DNA of 8,435 bases, from positions 418 to 8,852 of the forward strand of contig MHFM01000026.1 in the NCBI GenBank assembly GCA_001804205.1, read 5' to 3'. Positions 1-5,459 of the stretch are shown in pieces. A model generated the notes under the pieces. It saw nothing but the letters and a program-made list of their open reading frames with translations, was not told where the DNA came from and did no database searches. Within the stretch, counting starts at the first letter, position 1. Every line of letters starts with the position of its first letter. The stretch is from Omnitrophica bacterium RIFCSPLOWO2_01_FULL_45_10b (GTDB lineage Bacteria > Omnitrophota > Omnitrophia > Omnitrophales > Danuiimicrobiaceae). Both the position numbers and the translations under genes were made by a program.

Positions 1-129
1 CCCCATGTCCGAAAACGCGCTCAGGCAGATGGGCTTTACCGAGCGGTTTGTGATTATATTGCCGGAATGACGGATCGGTTCGCTCTTGATGAATATGACC
101 GCTTATTTTCTCCTTATGAACGCGTTTGA
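1..129 (+). CDS. dgt: dGTPase-like protein, C-terminal end (5' truncated)
   Basis: The frame starting at base 1 is open to the TGA at 127-129. From base 49 it encodes CDYIAGMTDRFALDEYDRLF followed by SPYERV. This matches the conserved C-terminal signature of deoxyguanosinetriphosphate triphosphohydrolases (HD superfamily; dGTP to deoxyguanosine plus triphosphate), where CDYIAGMTDR-A is characteristic. The HD catalytic centre lies upstream of the window. The first 16 codons in this frame do not look like the family. The frame one base later gives a more natural helical stretch (SENALRQMGFTERF) that would join the signature if one T were added at 47-49, so a frameshift or base-calling error is possible. 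The gene is followed by a 48-bp gap. The family call rests on roughly 26 residues and is good but not certain. Confidence 0.72.
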   Translation, partial: PHVRKRAQADGLYRAVCDYIAGMTDRFALDEYDRLFSPYERV

Positions 130-177
130 CGACGGCCATGCGGAGATGTAAATTTTTAAAATGGAGATAAGGCAACA

Positions 178-1734
178 GTGACGGCCAATAATAAGCGGCG
201 CGAGAAAACAGTTTTAGAACAGTTTCTAGTCACCAGCCCTTCCTGGGTAAAGGGATATGAGGAATTTAACCATTTTTTCGGTAAGCCACTCGGTTGGCTT
301 TATGTGATTCAAAATTATGGAAACCAATTAATCCGGCTGGATCGAAAAGGGCAATGTTCTTTTTTTGCCAAATCGCAAACCAATCAGGCAAGCTGTTCCG
401 CTTTCCTTGAGAAATATTTCTCCCAACTTTCCGAAAGCAAAGACGAAGAAAAATTTCCAAAATTTTATCATTGCGCTTATGGCCGAAGCGGCGCCATTTT
501 TGCTTTGAAACATTTGGAAGAGCTTAAAGGATTTTTAGTTTTGTGCGCGATTCCGAAAGCCAAACATGAAGTAGAGCCTTTTCTTGGGCTTTTCGACAAA
601 TTTCTTCAGGCAGAAATCGATCTTGCCTATAAGGCATTTGAGCTCCAGAATTTTTACGAAACCGTCCATCCCCGTGCTTTAGCACTTTCAACCATTCATT
701 CGGTTCATCGAGTGATGGCTTCTTCGCTGGGCCTCGATCAACTTTTGCCGCGAATCGGCCGGCTTTGGGCGCAGGTGATTAAAGCCAAAAGCTGCGTTGT
801 TTATTTGATTGATGCTTCAAAGAATTATTTGATTCCGAAATTTTCATTTGGCGGGAAAAAAGAACGCACGCGCCGTTTAAAGATCGGTCATGGTTTAGAA
901 GGGCAGGTGGCCGCTACCGCAGATTTTCATATTTCGCGCAATTGTATTGCGGTGCCATTTATTGAAGATGATGTTGTGGGAGTCGTGGCCCTTCGCGATA
1001 AGTTGGGTGGGACGTCATTTACAAAAACAGATCTTGAAATTTTAAAAACCCTTTCGGAACAAGCGGTGATTGCGATTAAAAACGCCCAGCTTTTTGAAGA
1101 AACACAACAATTAACCCTCGGGAGTATTAAAACCATTAACGAATTGCTCGAGTTGAGTTTTGCGGGTGATAATAGTTTGCTCCCGCTATTCGGGGAAATT
1201 TCCTTTCAAATGGGGCGGGATTTGGGATTGACCGGAGTTGAATTGACGAACTTGCACCGCGCCACATTTCTGATTGACGCCGGGCAGTTGGGGACACCGG
1301 AGCGTATCCTTCATAAAAAGGAAAAGTTGACTCGCCTGGAACTTGCGGAAATTAAACGGCATCCGTCCCGAGGCGCTGCCATTTTGCAACAAATTAGCTC
1401 GCTTCGTCCGATTACTCCGATTATATTGCATCATCATGAACGGTGGGACGGAAAAGGTTATCCGAGCGGATTAAAGGGCGAAGAAATTCCAATTGGCGCG
1501 CGGATTGTTTCTGTGGTAGATTCTTTTACCGCGATGCTTTCAGAGCGTTCGTATCGTCGAGACCGCGATATTACGGAGGCGATTCGTGAAATTAAAGCTA
1601 ATTCGAGAACGCAATTTGACCCAAAAGTGGTCGAAAGTTTTCTTAAAGTGATTCAACAACCCGAGATTGTGGCGAAATTTAAAAACTTGGGCAAAGAAGG
1701 CCAAAAGCGAAAAATTTCCGCGGGTTTAAATTAG
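178..1734 (+). CDS. GAF plus degenerate HD-GYP domain signalling protein
   Basis: This 518-residue soluble protein starts at GTG 178, with GGAG at 163-166 and AAGG at 169-172 upstream. Residues about 25-160 are of uncertain fold; spaced cysteines (C60, C73, C99) and a following GAI...LKGFLVL stretch loosely recall a PocR-type sensor. Residues about 180-305 look like a GAF ligand-binding domain (VVYLID, GHGLEGQVA, CIAVPF, VGVVALRDK, TLSEQAVIAI). Residues about 315-490 are an HD-GYP domain, a family that hydrolyses cyclic di-GMP or related dinucleotides. The GYP half is well kept: H395-P396, HHHERWDGKGYP at 418-429, D448. The HD half is not: the usual LHDIGK is LIDAGQ (365-370), and the earlier GHS histidine is absent. 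Hydrolase activity is therefore doubtful; a nucleotide-binding or scaffold role is an inference. No membrane segment is visible. Confidence 0.88.
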   Translation: MTANNKRREKTVLEQFLVTSPSWVKGYEEFNHFFGKPLGWLYVIQNYGNQLIRLDRKGQCSFFAKSQTNQASCSAFLEKYFSQLSESKDEEKFPKFYHCAYGRSGAIFALKHLEELKGFLVLCAIPKAKHEVEPFLGLFDKFLQAEIDLAYKAFELQNFYETVHPRALALSTIHSVHRVMASSLGLDQLLPRIGRLWAQVIKAKSCVVYLIDASKNYLIPKFSFGGKKERTRRLKIGHGLEGQVAATADFHISRNCIAVPFIEDDVVGVVALRDKLGGTSFTKTDLEILKTLSEQAVIAIKNAQLFEETQQLTLGSIKTINELLELSFAGDNSLLPLFGEISFQMGRDLGLTGVELTNLHRATFLIDAGQLGTPERILHKKEKLTRLELAEIKRHPSRGAAILQQISSLRPITPIILHHHERWDGKGYPSGLKGEEIPIGARIVSVVDSFTAMLSERSYRRDRDITEAIREIKANSRTQFDPKVVESFLKVIQQPEIVAKFKNLGKEGQKRKISAGLN

Positions 1735-1752
1735 CCAAGAAAACAAGTTAAC

Positions 1753-1757
1753 GAGAG
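1753..1757 (+). promoter_or_regulatory. Ribosome binding site for the small membrane ORF
   Basis: GAGAG lies 6 bases before the GTG at 1764, in the 29-bp gap after the HD-GYP gene. It supports 1764 as a real start. The next overlapping frame (from 1889) has no comparable site, which favours translation entering through this upstream start. Confidence 0.5.
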
Positions 1758-1763
1758 ACATTT

Positions 1764-1958
1764 GTGGATCAGCCCGGAACAACTCCTGCACGGGCAGGCA
1801 TTAAAATTGAAAGCCCGCCATCCCAGAGGATAAGTTTATTTTATTCATTCTTGCTGGTGGTGTCTTTGATTTTAATTTCGTTCACCCTGTGGCTTCTCGC
1901 ATTGGAATGGACGGCAGAGCCTTTACCCGCTTTTTTAAGACTTCCCCTCAATTTTTAA
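1764..1958 (+). CDS. Small single-pass membrane protein, or N-terminal part of a frameshifted gene
   Basis: A 64-residue frame with a GTG start and a good Shine-Dalgarno. Residues 1-22 are polar and probably cytoplasmic. Residues about 24-48 (ISLFYSFLLVVSLILISFTL and onward) form a clear membrane helix, followed by a short tail ending LPLNF. I do not recognise a family. The frame stops at TAA 1956-1958, directly in a run of five Ts (1952-1956), while another membrane-protein frame already overlaps it from 1889. Adding one T to this run, or to the run at 1931-1936, fuses the two into a protein of about 211 residues with two membrane helices. It may therefore be a fragment, not a gene of its own. 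It is not a convincing FtsL, because no periplasmic coiled coil follows the helix. Confidence 0.5.
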   Translation: MDQPGTTPARAGIKIESPPSQRISLFYSFLLVVSLILISFTLWLLALEWTAEPLPAFLRLPLNF

Positions 1959-2398
1959 ATTGGCGGGTTTTTGCGGCGCTTGCGGCCCTCATTGCGTTAT
2001 GGCCGACGGCGATGGCGCATCTTTTTTTCTGGCGCATTGAAAACGGCCTAAATCTTAAAGTTCATCAGAAACCTCTCTTTTTTTTGGTTCCTGGGCATAT
2101 CCATCTTCGTAATAGTTATATTGATTGGGAAGGTAAATTTCGTGTGTCATCAGGCTCCATCGAAGTTGATTATCCCGCAAGCATGATTGTTTTGAACGAA
2201 TTCCCTATCTCCATAAAAGGGAAGGGCTTGGCGATCGAATTTGGGCCTGAACTGCGGCAGGCGATTGGTCAAGATCAGGTTGTTTTTGATCGGGTTTCGA
2301 CAAGGATCGTGCTACGGCCTAAACGTAAGGTAGACATTGATTTTTTAGATGCGGAGTCAAAAACAATTCAATTTCATTTAAGTGCGCAACCTAAGTAA
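1889..2398 (+). CDS. Membrane-anchored protein of unknown function (AsmA-like appearance)
   Basis: This 169-residue frame could start at GTG 1889 or ATG 1907; neither has a visible Shine-Dalgarno. Residues about 25-48 (from NWRVFAALAALIAL to AHLFFW) form a membrane helix. The rest is a beta-rich domain with alternating polar and hydrophobic residues (HIHLRNSYIDWEGKFRVSSG, IEVDYPASMIVLNEFPISI), ending RKVDIDFLDAESKTIQFHL. This pattern resembles periplasmic AsmA or lipid-transfer-like beta modules, but no diagnostic motif is present and I assign no function. It overlaps the preceding frame by 70 bp and may be its C-terminal continuation after a one-base frameshift. Its TAA stop lies within the first copy of the 8-bp repeat bordering the downstream insertion, so the insertion landed right after the stop and leaves the protein intact. 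Confidence 0.6.
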   Translation: MASRIGMDGRAFTRFFKTSPQFLNWRVFAALAALIALWPTAMAHLFFWRIENGLNLKVHQKPLFFLVPGHIHLRNSYIDWEGKFRVSSGSIEVDYPASMIVLNEFPISIKGKGLAIEFGPELRQAIGQDQVVFDRVSTRIVLRPKRKVDIDFLDAESKTIQFHLSAQPK

Positions 2399-2399
2399 C

Positions 2400-2440
2400 T
2401 GAGCCATCGGGGAGTTTTTTTAATCTGCCCCGATGGCTCA
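2400..2440. repeat. Left terminal hairpin of the insertion
   Basis: TGAGCCATCGGGG (2400-2412) pairs perfectly with CCCCGATGGCTCA (2428-2440), giving a 13-bp stem with a 15-base T-rich loop. No T-tract follows the stem on either strand, so it is not a canonical intrinsic terminator, although it could still act on transcription or RNA stability downstream of the membrane-protein gene. Confidence 0.85.
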
Positions 2441-2446
2441 TCCTGA

Positions 2447-2470
2447 GCCCGCCAACGATCTTTGGCGGGC
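2447..2470. repeat. Internal hairpin of the insertion
   Basis: GCCCGCCAA (2447-2455) is followed by a 6-base loop and by TTGGCGGGC (2462-2470), a perfect 9-bp GC-rich stem. It is one of the palindromes between the two terminal hairpins. Confidence 0.8.
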
Positions 2471-2473
2471 GTA

Positions 2474-2493
2474 GGATTACCATAAGGTAACCC
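2474..2493. repeat. Short internal hairpin that competes with its neighbour
   Basis: GGATTACC (2474-2481), loop ATAA, then GGTAACCC (2486-2493): seven pairs with one A-C mismatch. Bases 2490-2493 are also needed for the outer stem of the next, larger palindrome, so the two structures cannot form fully together. Confidence 0.6.
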
Positions 2494-2545
2494 TCTGCCA
2501 GCTTCATTGAACTTGAATCTTAAATTTAATGAAGCTGGCGAGGGT
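2490..2545. repeat. Central long palindrome of the insertion
   Basis: GCCAGCTTCATT (2497-2508) pairs with AATGAAGCTGGC (2528-2539). After a single bulged T (2496) the stem continues as ACCCTC (2490-2495) with GAGGGT (2540-2545). This makes 18 pairs in all around a 19-base AT-rich loop. Confidence 0.82.
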
Positions 2546-2576
2546 GAGGGGTCGGGGAAAACTCCCCGACCCCTCA
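2545..2576. repeat. Right terminal hairpin of the insertion
   Basis: GAGGGGTCGGGGA (2546-2558) pairs perfectly with TCCCCGACCCCTC (2563-2575) around the loop AAAC, and T2545-A2576 adds one more pair. It is the most GC-rich stem in the window and sits 27 bp before the murE ATG. It is an inverted relative of the left terminal hairpin. The bases after it (AAGTAACTATTTTAG) are not a terminator T-tract. Confidence 0.85.
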
Positions 2577-2600
2577 AGTAACTATTTTAGTAACTATTTT
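2577..2600 (+). repeat. Two tandem copies of AGTAACTATTTT before murE
   Basis: Two perfect 12-bp copies lie head to tail (2577-2588 and 2589-2600) and end just before the murE ATG. They occupy the place where a ribosome binding site would be expected, and none is visible. The 5' part overlaps the right copy of the direct repeat flanking the insertion. Confidence 0.85.
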
Positions 2601-2602
2601 TG

Positions 2603-4114
2603 ATGAAATCTCTTTATCAACTGCTTGATAAAATCCCATGTTCCTGGAACGGAAAAGGGGAGTTGCGCACTCAAATTGGGGGCGTTCACTCCGATTCGCG
2701 TAAAGTAAAGCGCGGCGATCTTTTTGTTGCTGTTTCTGGGTTTCATATTGACGGCCATTCTTTTATTAAAGAAGCGCTCAAACGCGGGGCCATGGGAGTG
2801 GTCTCGGAGCGTTTTGATCCTGTAGCAGCTACCGCTGAAATCCCGCAATTTAAAGTTTCCAATTCTCGCGCTGTTTTGTCTCAGCTTGTTGCCTCTGCTT
2901 TTGATTTTCCTGCACGAAAACTTCGTTGCATCGGAATCACCGGGACCAATGGAAAAACCACGACCGCGTTTTTAATTCAATACCTGCTTAATATTGTGAG
3001 CCGGGCAGGTTTAATCAGTACGATTTATTATGATGATGGTGCGATAAAAGAACCGGCTGAGACGACAACGCCTAGCCCTGAAGTTTTAAATGAGGCTTTT
3101 GCCAGGATGGTTGCAAATAGAGTTTCTTATTGTGTGATGGAAGTATCCTCACACGCTTTGGATCAAAATCGAACCGAAGGCATTCCATTTTCAAGCGCTG
3201 TTTTTACGAATCTAACGCAGGACCATTTGGACTATCATCATGATTTCGATGCTTATTATCAAGCCAAGCAAAAATTATTTTTCAGTGCTGATCCTCCAAA
3301 AAACTCAATTATTAATTCCGATAATGCTTACGGAATCCGCCTGATTAAAGAATGCTCAAAAGATCGCCGCGTCATTTCCTATGGCATTGATGCGCCTTGC
3401 GATTATCGTGCGCAAGCCGTTCGACTTAGCCTTAAGGAACTTCACTTTGATTTAATTCGGAAAGCGAATCGCTTGACGGTCACGGCTCCTTTGCTTTTAC
3501 GTCATAATGTTTACAATATCCTAGCTGCCTTCAGCGTTTTTTGCGAAGAGGGTTTTGACTTGAACGATGTTCTTCAACATTTATCTCATTTTCCCGGTGT
3601 TCCCGGCAGGCTGGAACGAATTGAGGAAGGGCAAGACTTTTCTGTTTTTGTGGATTACGCCCATACACCCGATGGTTTGAAAAATGTTCTCTCCTCAGTT
3701 CAAGGGTTTCCGAGAAGCCGGGTGATTTCCGTTTTTGGTTGCGGCGGCGACCGCGACCGGTACAAACGCCCCATCATGGGAGAGATTGTCAATAGTTTTT
3801 CGGATATTGTCATTCTGACTTCAGATAATCCGCGCACTGAAAGAGCGGAAGACATTTTAGCTGAAATCAAAAAAGGAATCGATGCAAAGAAAGGGAAGTT
3901 ATTTGTCATTGTCGATCGAAGAGAAGCCATTCGCCAAGCGATTGAGCTTGCCGAGGCTAACGATCTCGTTTTTATTTTTGGAAAGGGGCACGAAACGTAT
4001 CAAATTTTAGGCAACGACAAAATACCGTTTAGCGATCAAGAGATTGCTCGGTATTATTTGAAGGAAAAATGTTCACCCTCGGCGAAATCACAAAAGCTTG
4101 TCGTGGAAAATTAA
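2603..4114 (+). CDS. murE: UDP-MurNAc-L-alanyl-D-glutamate--meso-diaminopimelate ligase
   Basis: MurE is a cytoplasmic ATP-dependent ligase that adds the third stem-peptide residue. The 503-residue protein has the three Mur domains. The N-terminal domain includes SDSRKVKRGDLFVAV (30-44). The ATPase domain has P-loop GTNGKTT (114-120), TTPSPE (155-160), EVSSHAL (180-186), NLTQDHLDYH (203-212) and AKQKLF (221-226, with the usual carbamoylated lysine). The C-terminal domain has PGRLE (334-338), VDYAHTPDGL (350-359), FGCGGDRDR (378-386) and GKGHE (460-464). DNPR at 408-411 is the meso-DAP recognition signature, as opposed to the lysine type. I chose ATG 2603 over TTG 2600; neither has a Shine-Dalgarno. 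The last residues run past the family's usual end because they are encoded in the 46-bp overlap with murF. It is the first gene of the compact cluster and lies just downstream of the palindromic insertion. Confidence 0.97.
   Translation: MKSLYQLLDKIPCSWNGKGELRTQIGGVHSDSRKVKRGDLFVAVSGFHIDGHSFIKEALKRGAMGVVSERFDPVAATAEIPQFKVSNSRAVLSQLVASAFDFPARKLRCIGITGTNGKTTTAFLIQYLLNIVSRAGLISTIYYDDGAIKEPAETTTPSPEVLNEAFARMVANRVSYCVMEVSSHALDQNRTEGIPFSSAVFTNLTQDHLDYHHDFDAYYQAKQKLFFSADPPKNSIINSDNAYGIRLIKECSKDRRVISYGIDAPCDYRAQAVRLSLKELHFDLIRKANRLTVTAPLLLRHNVYNILAAFSVFCEEGFDLNDVLQHLSHFPGVPGRLERIEEGQDFSVFVDYAHTPDGLKNVLSSVQGFPRSRVISVFGCGGDRDRYKRPIMGEIVNSFSDIVILTSDNPRTERAEDILAEIKKGIDAKKGKLFVIVDRREAIRQAIELAEANDLVFIFGKGHETYQILGNDKIPFSDQEIARYYLKEKCSPSAKSQKLVVEN
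4061..4065 (+). promoter_or_regulatory. Ribosome binding site for murF inside murE
   Basis: AAGGA lies 3 bases before ATG 4069, inside the murE reading frame. It supports the long overlap: murF translation begins before ribosomes reach the murE stop at 4112-4114. Confidence 0.55.
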
Positions 4115-5451
4115 TCGGGGCCAATCCTGATTTAAAAGTAGAAGGCGTTTCATGTGACAGTCGGTCCATTAAACGCGGCGAACTGTTTCTTGCGCTTCAC
4201 GGAGTACGGTTTGATGGGCATGCTTTTCTTAAAGATGCTTTCAAAAAAGGCGCTCCTTGCGCGCTTGTCGATCAGGCTGTAAGCGGTATCGCTCCCATTA
4301 TCGTAGTTGATGACACCTTGAAAGCGCTGCAGAGCCTCGCGCATTTTCACCGGAGGCGGTTTTTAATCCCTACCATCGGTGTCGCCGGAAGCGTGGGGAA
4401 AACCACGACAAAAGAGTGCATTGGAATGGCGCTTTCGCAGGCGTTCAAGGTTCGTGTTGGTTGTGGCAATTGGAATAATCATATCGGTGTTCCGCTCAAT
4501 CTTTTTCGTTTGTCGCCTGAAGATCAATTCCTTGTTTTGGAATTGGGCGCTAATCATCCGGGAGAAATCAAAATACTTTCTGAAATTCTTGAACCAACCG
4601 TGGGTGTTATTACGGGAATTCATCCGACTCACATGGAAGGATTTGGTTCGCTTGATGGAATTTATCGCGCCAAGCTGGAATTGGCTGATTTTTTGGATCA
4701 AACACGCGGAACGGTGATTGCGAATGGCAACGATCCCGAGCTTCTGAAGCGTCTTAAGGAGCGAAAGTTTAATTTGATTACTTTCGGAACAAGCCCGAAA
4801 TGCGATTATTTTTTGTCGCGCCTTGAAGCTCATGATGGTTTTCTTCAGTTCCAAGTCAACGGTGCTTTCGACTTTAAACTGCGCGGCTACGGGGCTTTTA
4901 ATGTATGGAATGCATTAGCAGCGATTGCGGTTTGCGGCCATTTTCATTTAGACTTAAAGGCACTAAGCCAAAAATGGAAAGAATTGCCTCAGATTGAAGG
5001 ACGATTCCAACTTGAAAAGTGGGATGGGCGGGACATCCAAATTGTGGATGACTCGTATAACGCTAATCCAAATTCTTTTGCGCAGGCCATCGAATCTTTT
5101 CAAGAATTGGCACGAGAACGTCGAAAATTAAGTATTGTCGGTGATATGTTAGAACTAGGTCAAGAGGCCAAGGCCTATCATGAGGCATTGGGAAAGGAAT
5201 TGGCGCAGCGTGGCTTTGACCTTGTGATCGGAGTTGGCCCTTTAAGCCGATTTGCTTTAGAGGCGTATACCAGCGCTTATCCCAAAGGACGCACCGCTCA
5301 TTTTCAAACAGCTCAAGAAGCAGGGAAATATTTGGCTGCCTCTTTGCAAGAGGGAGATTCGGTTTTAATTAAAGGGTCGCATGGAATGCGGCTTGATCAG
5401 ATAAAAACAGTTTTAGGCGAGCACTTTAAAAGCAGTTCCGCAGTCGCATAA
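4069..5451 (+). CDS. murF: UDP-MurNAc-tripeptide--D-alanyl-D-alanine ligase
   Basis: MurF completes the cytoplasmic pentapeptide by ligating D-Ala-D-Ala, using ATP. The 460-residue length is normal. Visible signatures: CDSRSIKRGELFLALHG (29-45) in the N-terminal domain; P-loop GSVGKTTTKE (107-116); NWNNHIGVPL (134-143); ELGANHPGEI (158-167); AKLEL (201-205) with the probable carbamoyl-lysine; GAFNVWNALAA (275-285); and DDSYNANPNS (327-336), GDMLELG (358-364) and KGSHGM (435-440) in the C-terminal domain. Position 106 is Ala where many family members have Thr before the P-loop glycine. The start at 4069 gives the expected N-terminus (FTLGEITKACRGKL) and overlaps murE by 46 bp in another frame. 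Eight bases separate its stop from mraY. Confidence 0.96.
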   Translation: MFTLGEITKACRGKLIGANPDLKVEGVSCDSRSIKRGELFLALHGVRFDGHAFLKDAFKKGAPCALVDQAVSGIAPIIVVDDTLKALQSLAHFHRRRFLIPTIGVAGSVGKTTTKECIGMALSQAFKVRVGCGNWNNHIGVPLNLFRLSPEDQFLVLELGANHPGEIKILSEILEPTVGVITGIHPTHMEGFGSLDGIYRAKLELADFLDQTRGTVIANGNDPELLKRLKERKFNLITFGTSPKCDYFLSRLEAHDGFLQFQVNGAFDFKLRGYGAFNVWNALAAIAVCGHFHLDLKALSQKWKELPQIEGRFQLEKWDGRDIQIVDDSYNANPNSFAQAIESFQELARERRKLSIVGDMLELGQEAKAYHEALGKELAQRGFDLVIGVGPLSRFALEAYTSAYPKGRTAHFQTAQEAGKYLAASLQEGDSVLIKGSHGMRLDQIKTVLGEHFKSSSAVA

Positions 5452-5454
5452 GGA
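5450..5454 (+). promoter_or_regulatory. Ribosome binding site for mraY overlapping the murF stop
   Basis: AAGGA begins within the murF TAA and lies 5 bases before GTG 5460. It fixes GTG as the mraY start and suggests coupled translation of the two genes. Confidence 0.6.
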
Positions 5455-5459
5455 TCCTT

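Larger units (their letters stand above)
2393..2583. mobile_element. MITE-like insertion with terminal inverted repeats and 8-bp direct repeats
   Basis: The 8-mer AAGTAACT occurs at 2393-2400 and again at 2576-2583, bracketing 175 bp (2401-2575). The left end of that segment reads GAGCCATCGGGGAGTTTT (2401-2418). The reverse complement of its right end reads GAGGGGTCGGGGAGTTTT (2558-2575), a match of 15 of 18. Terminal inverted repeats plus an apparent target-site duplication, no coding capacity and dense internal palindromes fit a non-autonomous miniature element. Removing it and one repeat copy restores a stop-to-ATG distance of 21 bp between the upstream gene and murE. The caveat is that AGTAACT occurs a third time at 2589-2595 as part of a local tandem repeat, so the direct repeats could predate any insertion. 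The transposase family is not identified. Confidence 0.62.

Noticed and set aside
2400..2576. CRISPR array or tRNA gene in the hairpin cluster
   Set aside because: There are no evenly spaced direct repeats with unique spacers, and the stems do not form a cloverleaf.
2374..2577. 67-residue minus-strand open frame across the palindromic insertion
   Set aside because: Its sequence simply reads through hairpin arms and repeats (MRGRGVFPDPSPSPAS), typical of spurious frames in intergenic repeats.
2545..2590. Intrinsic terminator at the right-end hairpin
   Set aside because: The stem is strong, but it is followed by AAGTAACTATTTTAG and not by a T-tract. A terminator just before murE would also need a new promoter within 27 bp, and none is convincing.
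2501..2600. Sigma-70 promoter for murE (TTGAAC near 2507, TATTTT near 2584)
   Set aside because: The boxes are not at usable spacing and no good partner hexamer exists for either.
4363..4854. 163-residue open frame on the minus strand inside murF
   Set aside because: It lies opposite a complete, motif-rich murF. Its composition (many Lys, Arg, Ile and Ser) looks like antisense of coding sequence, and no domain or ribosome binding site is visible.
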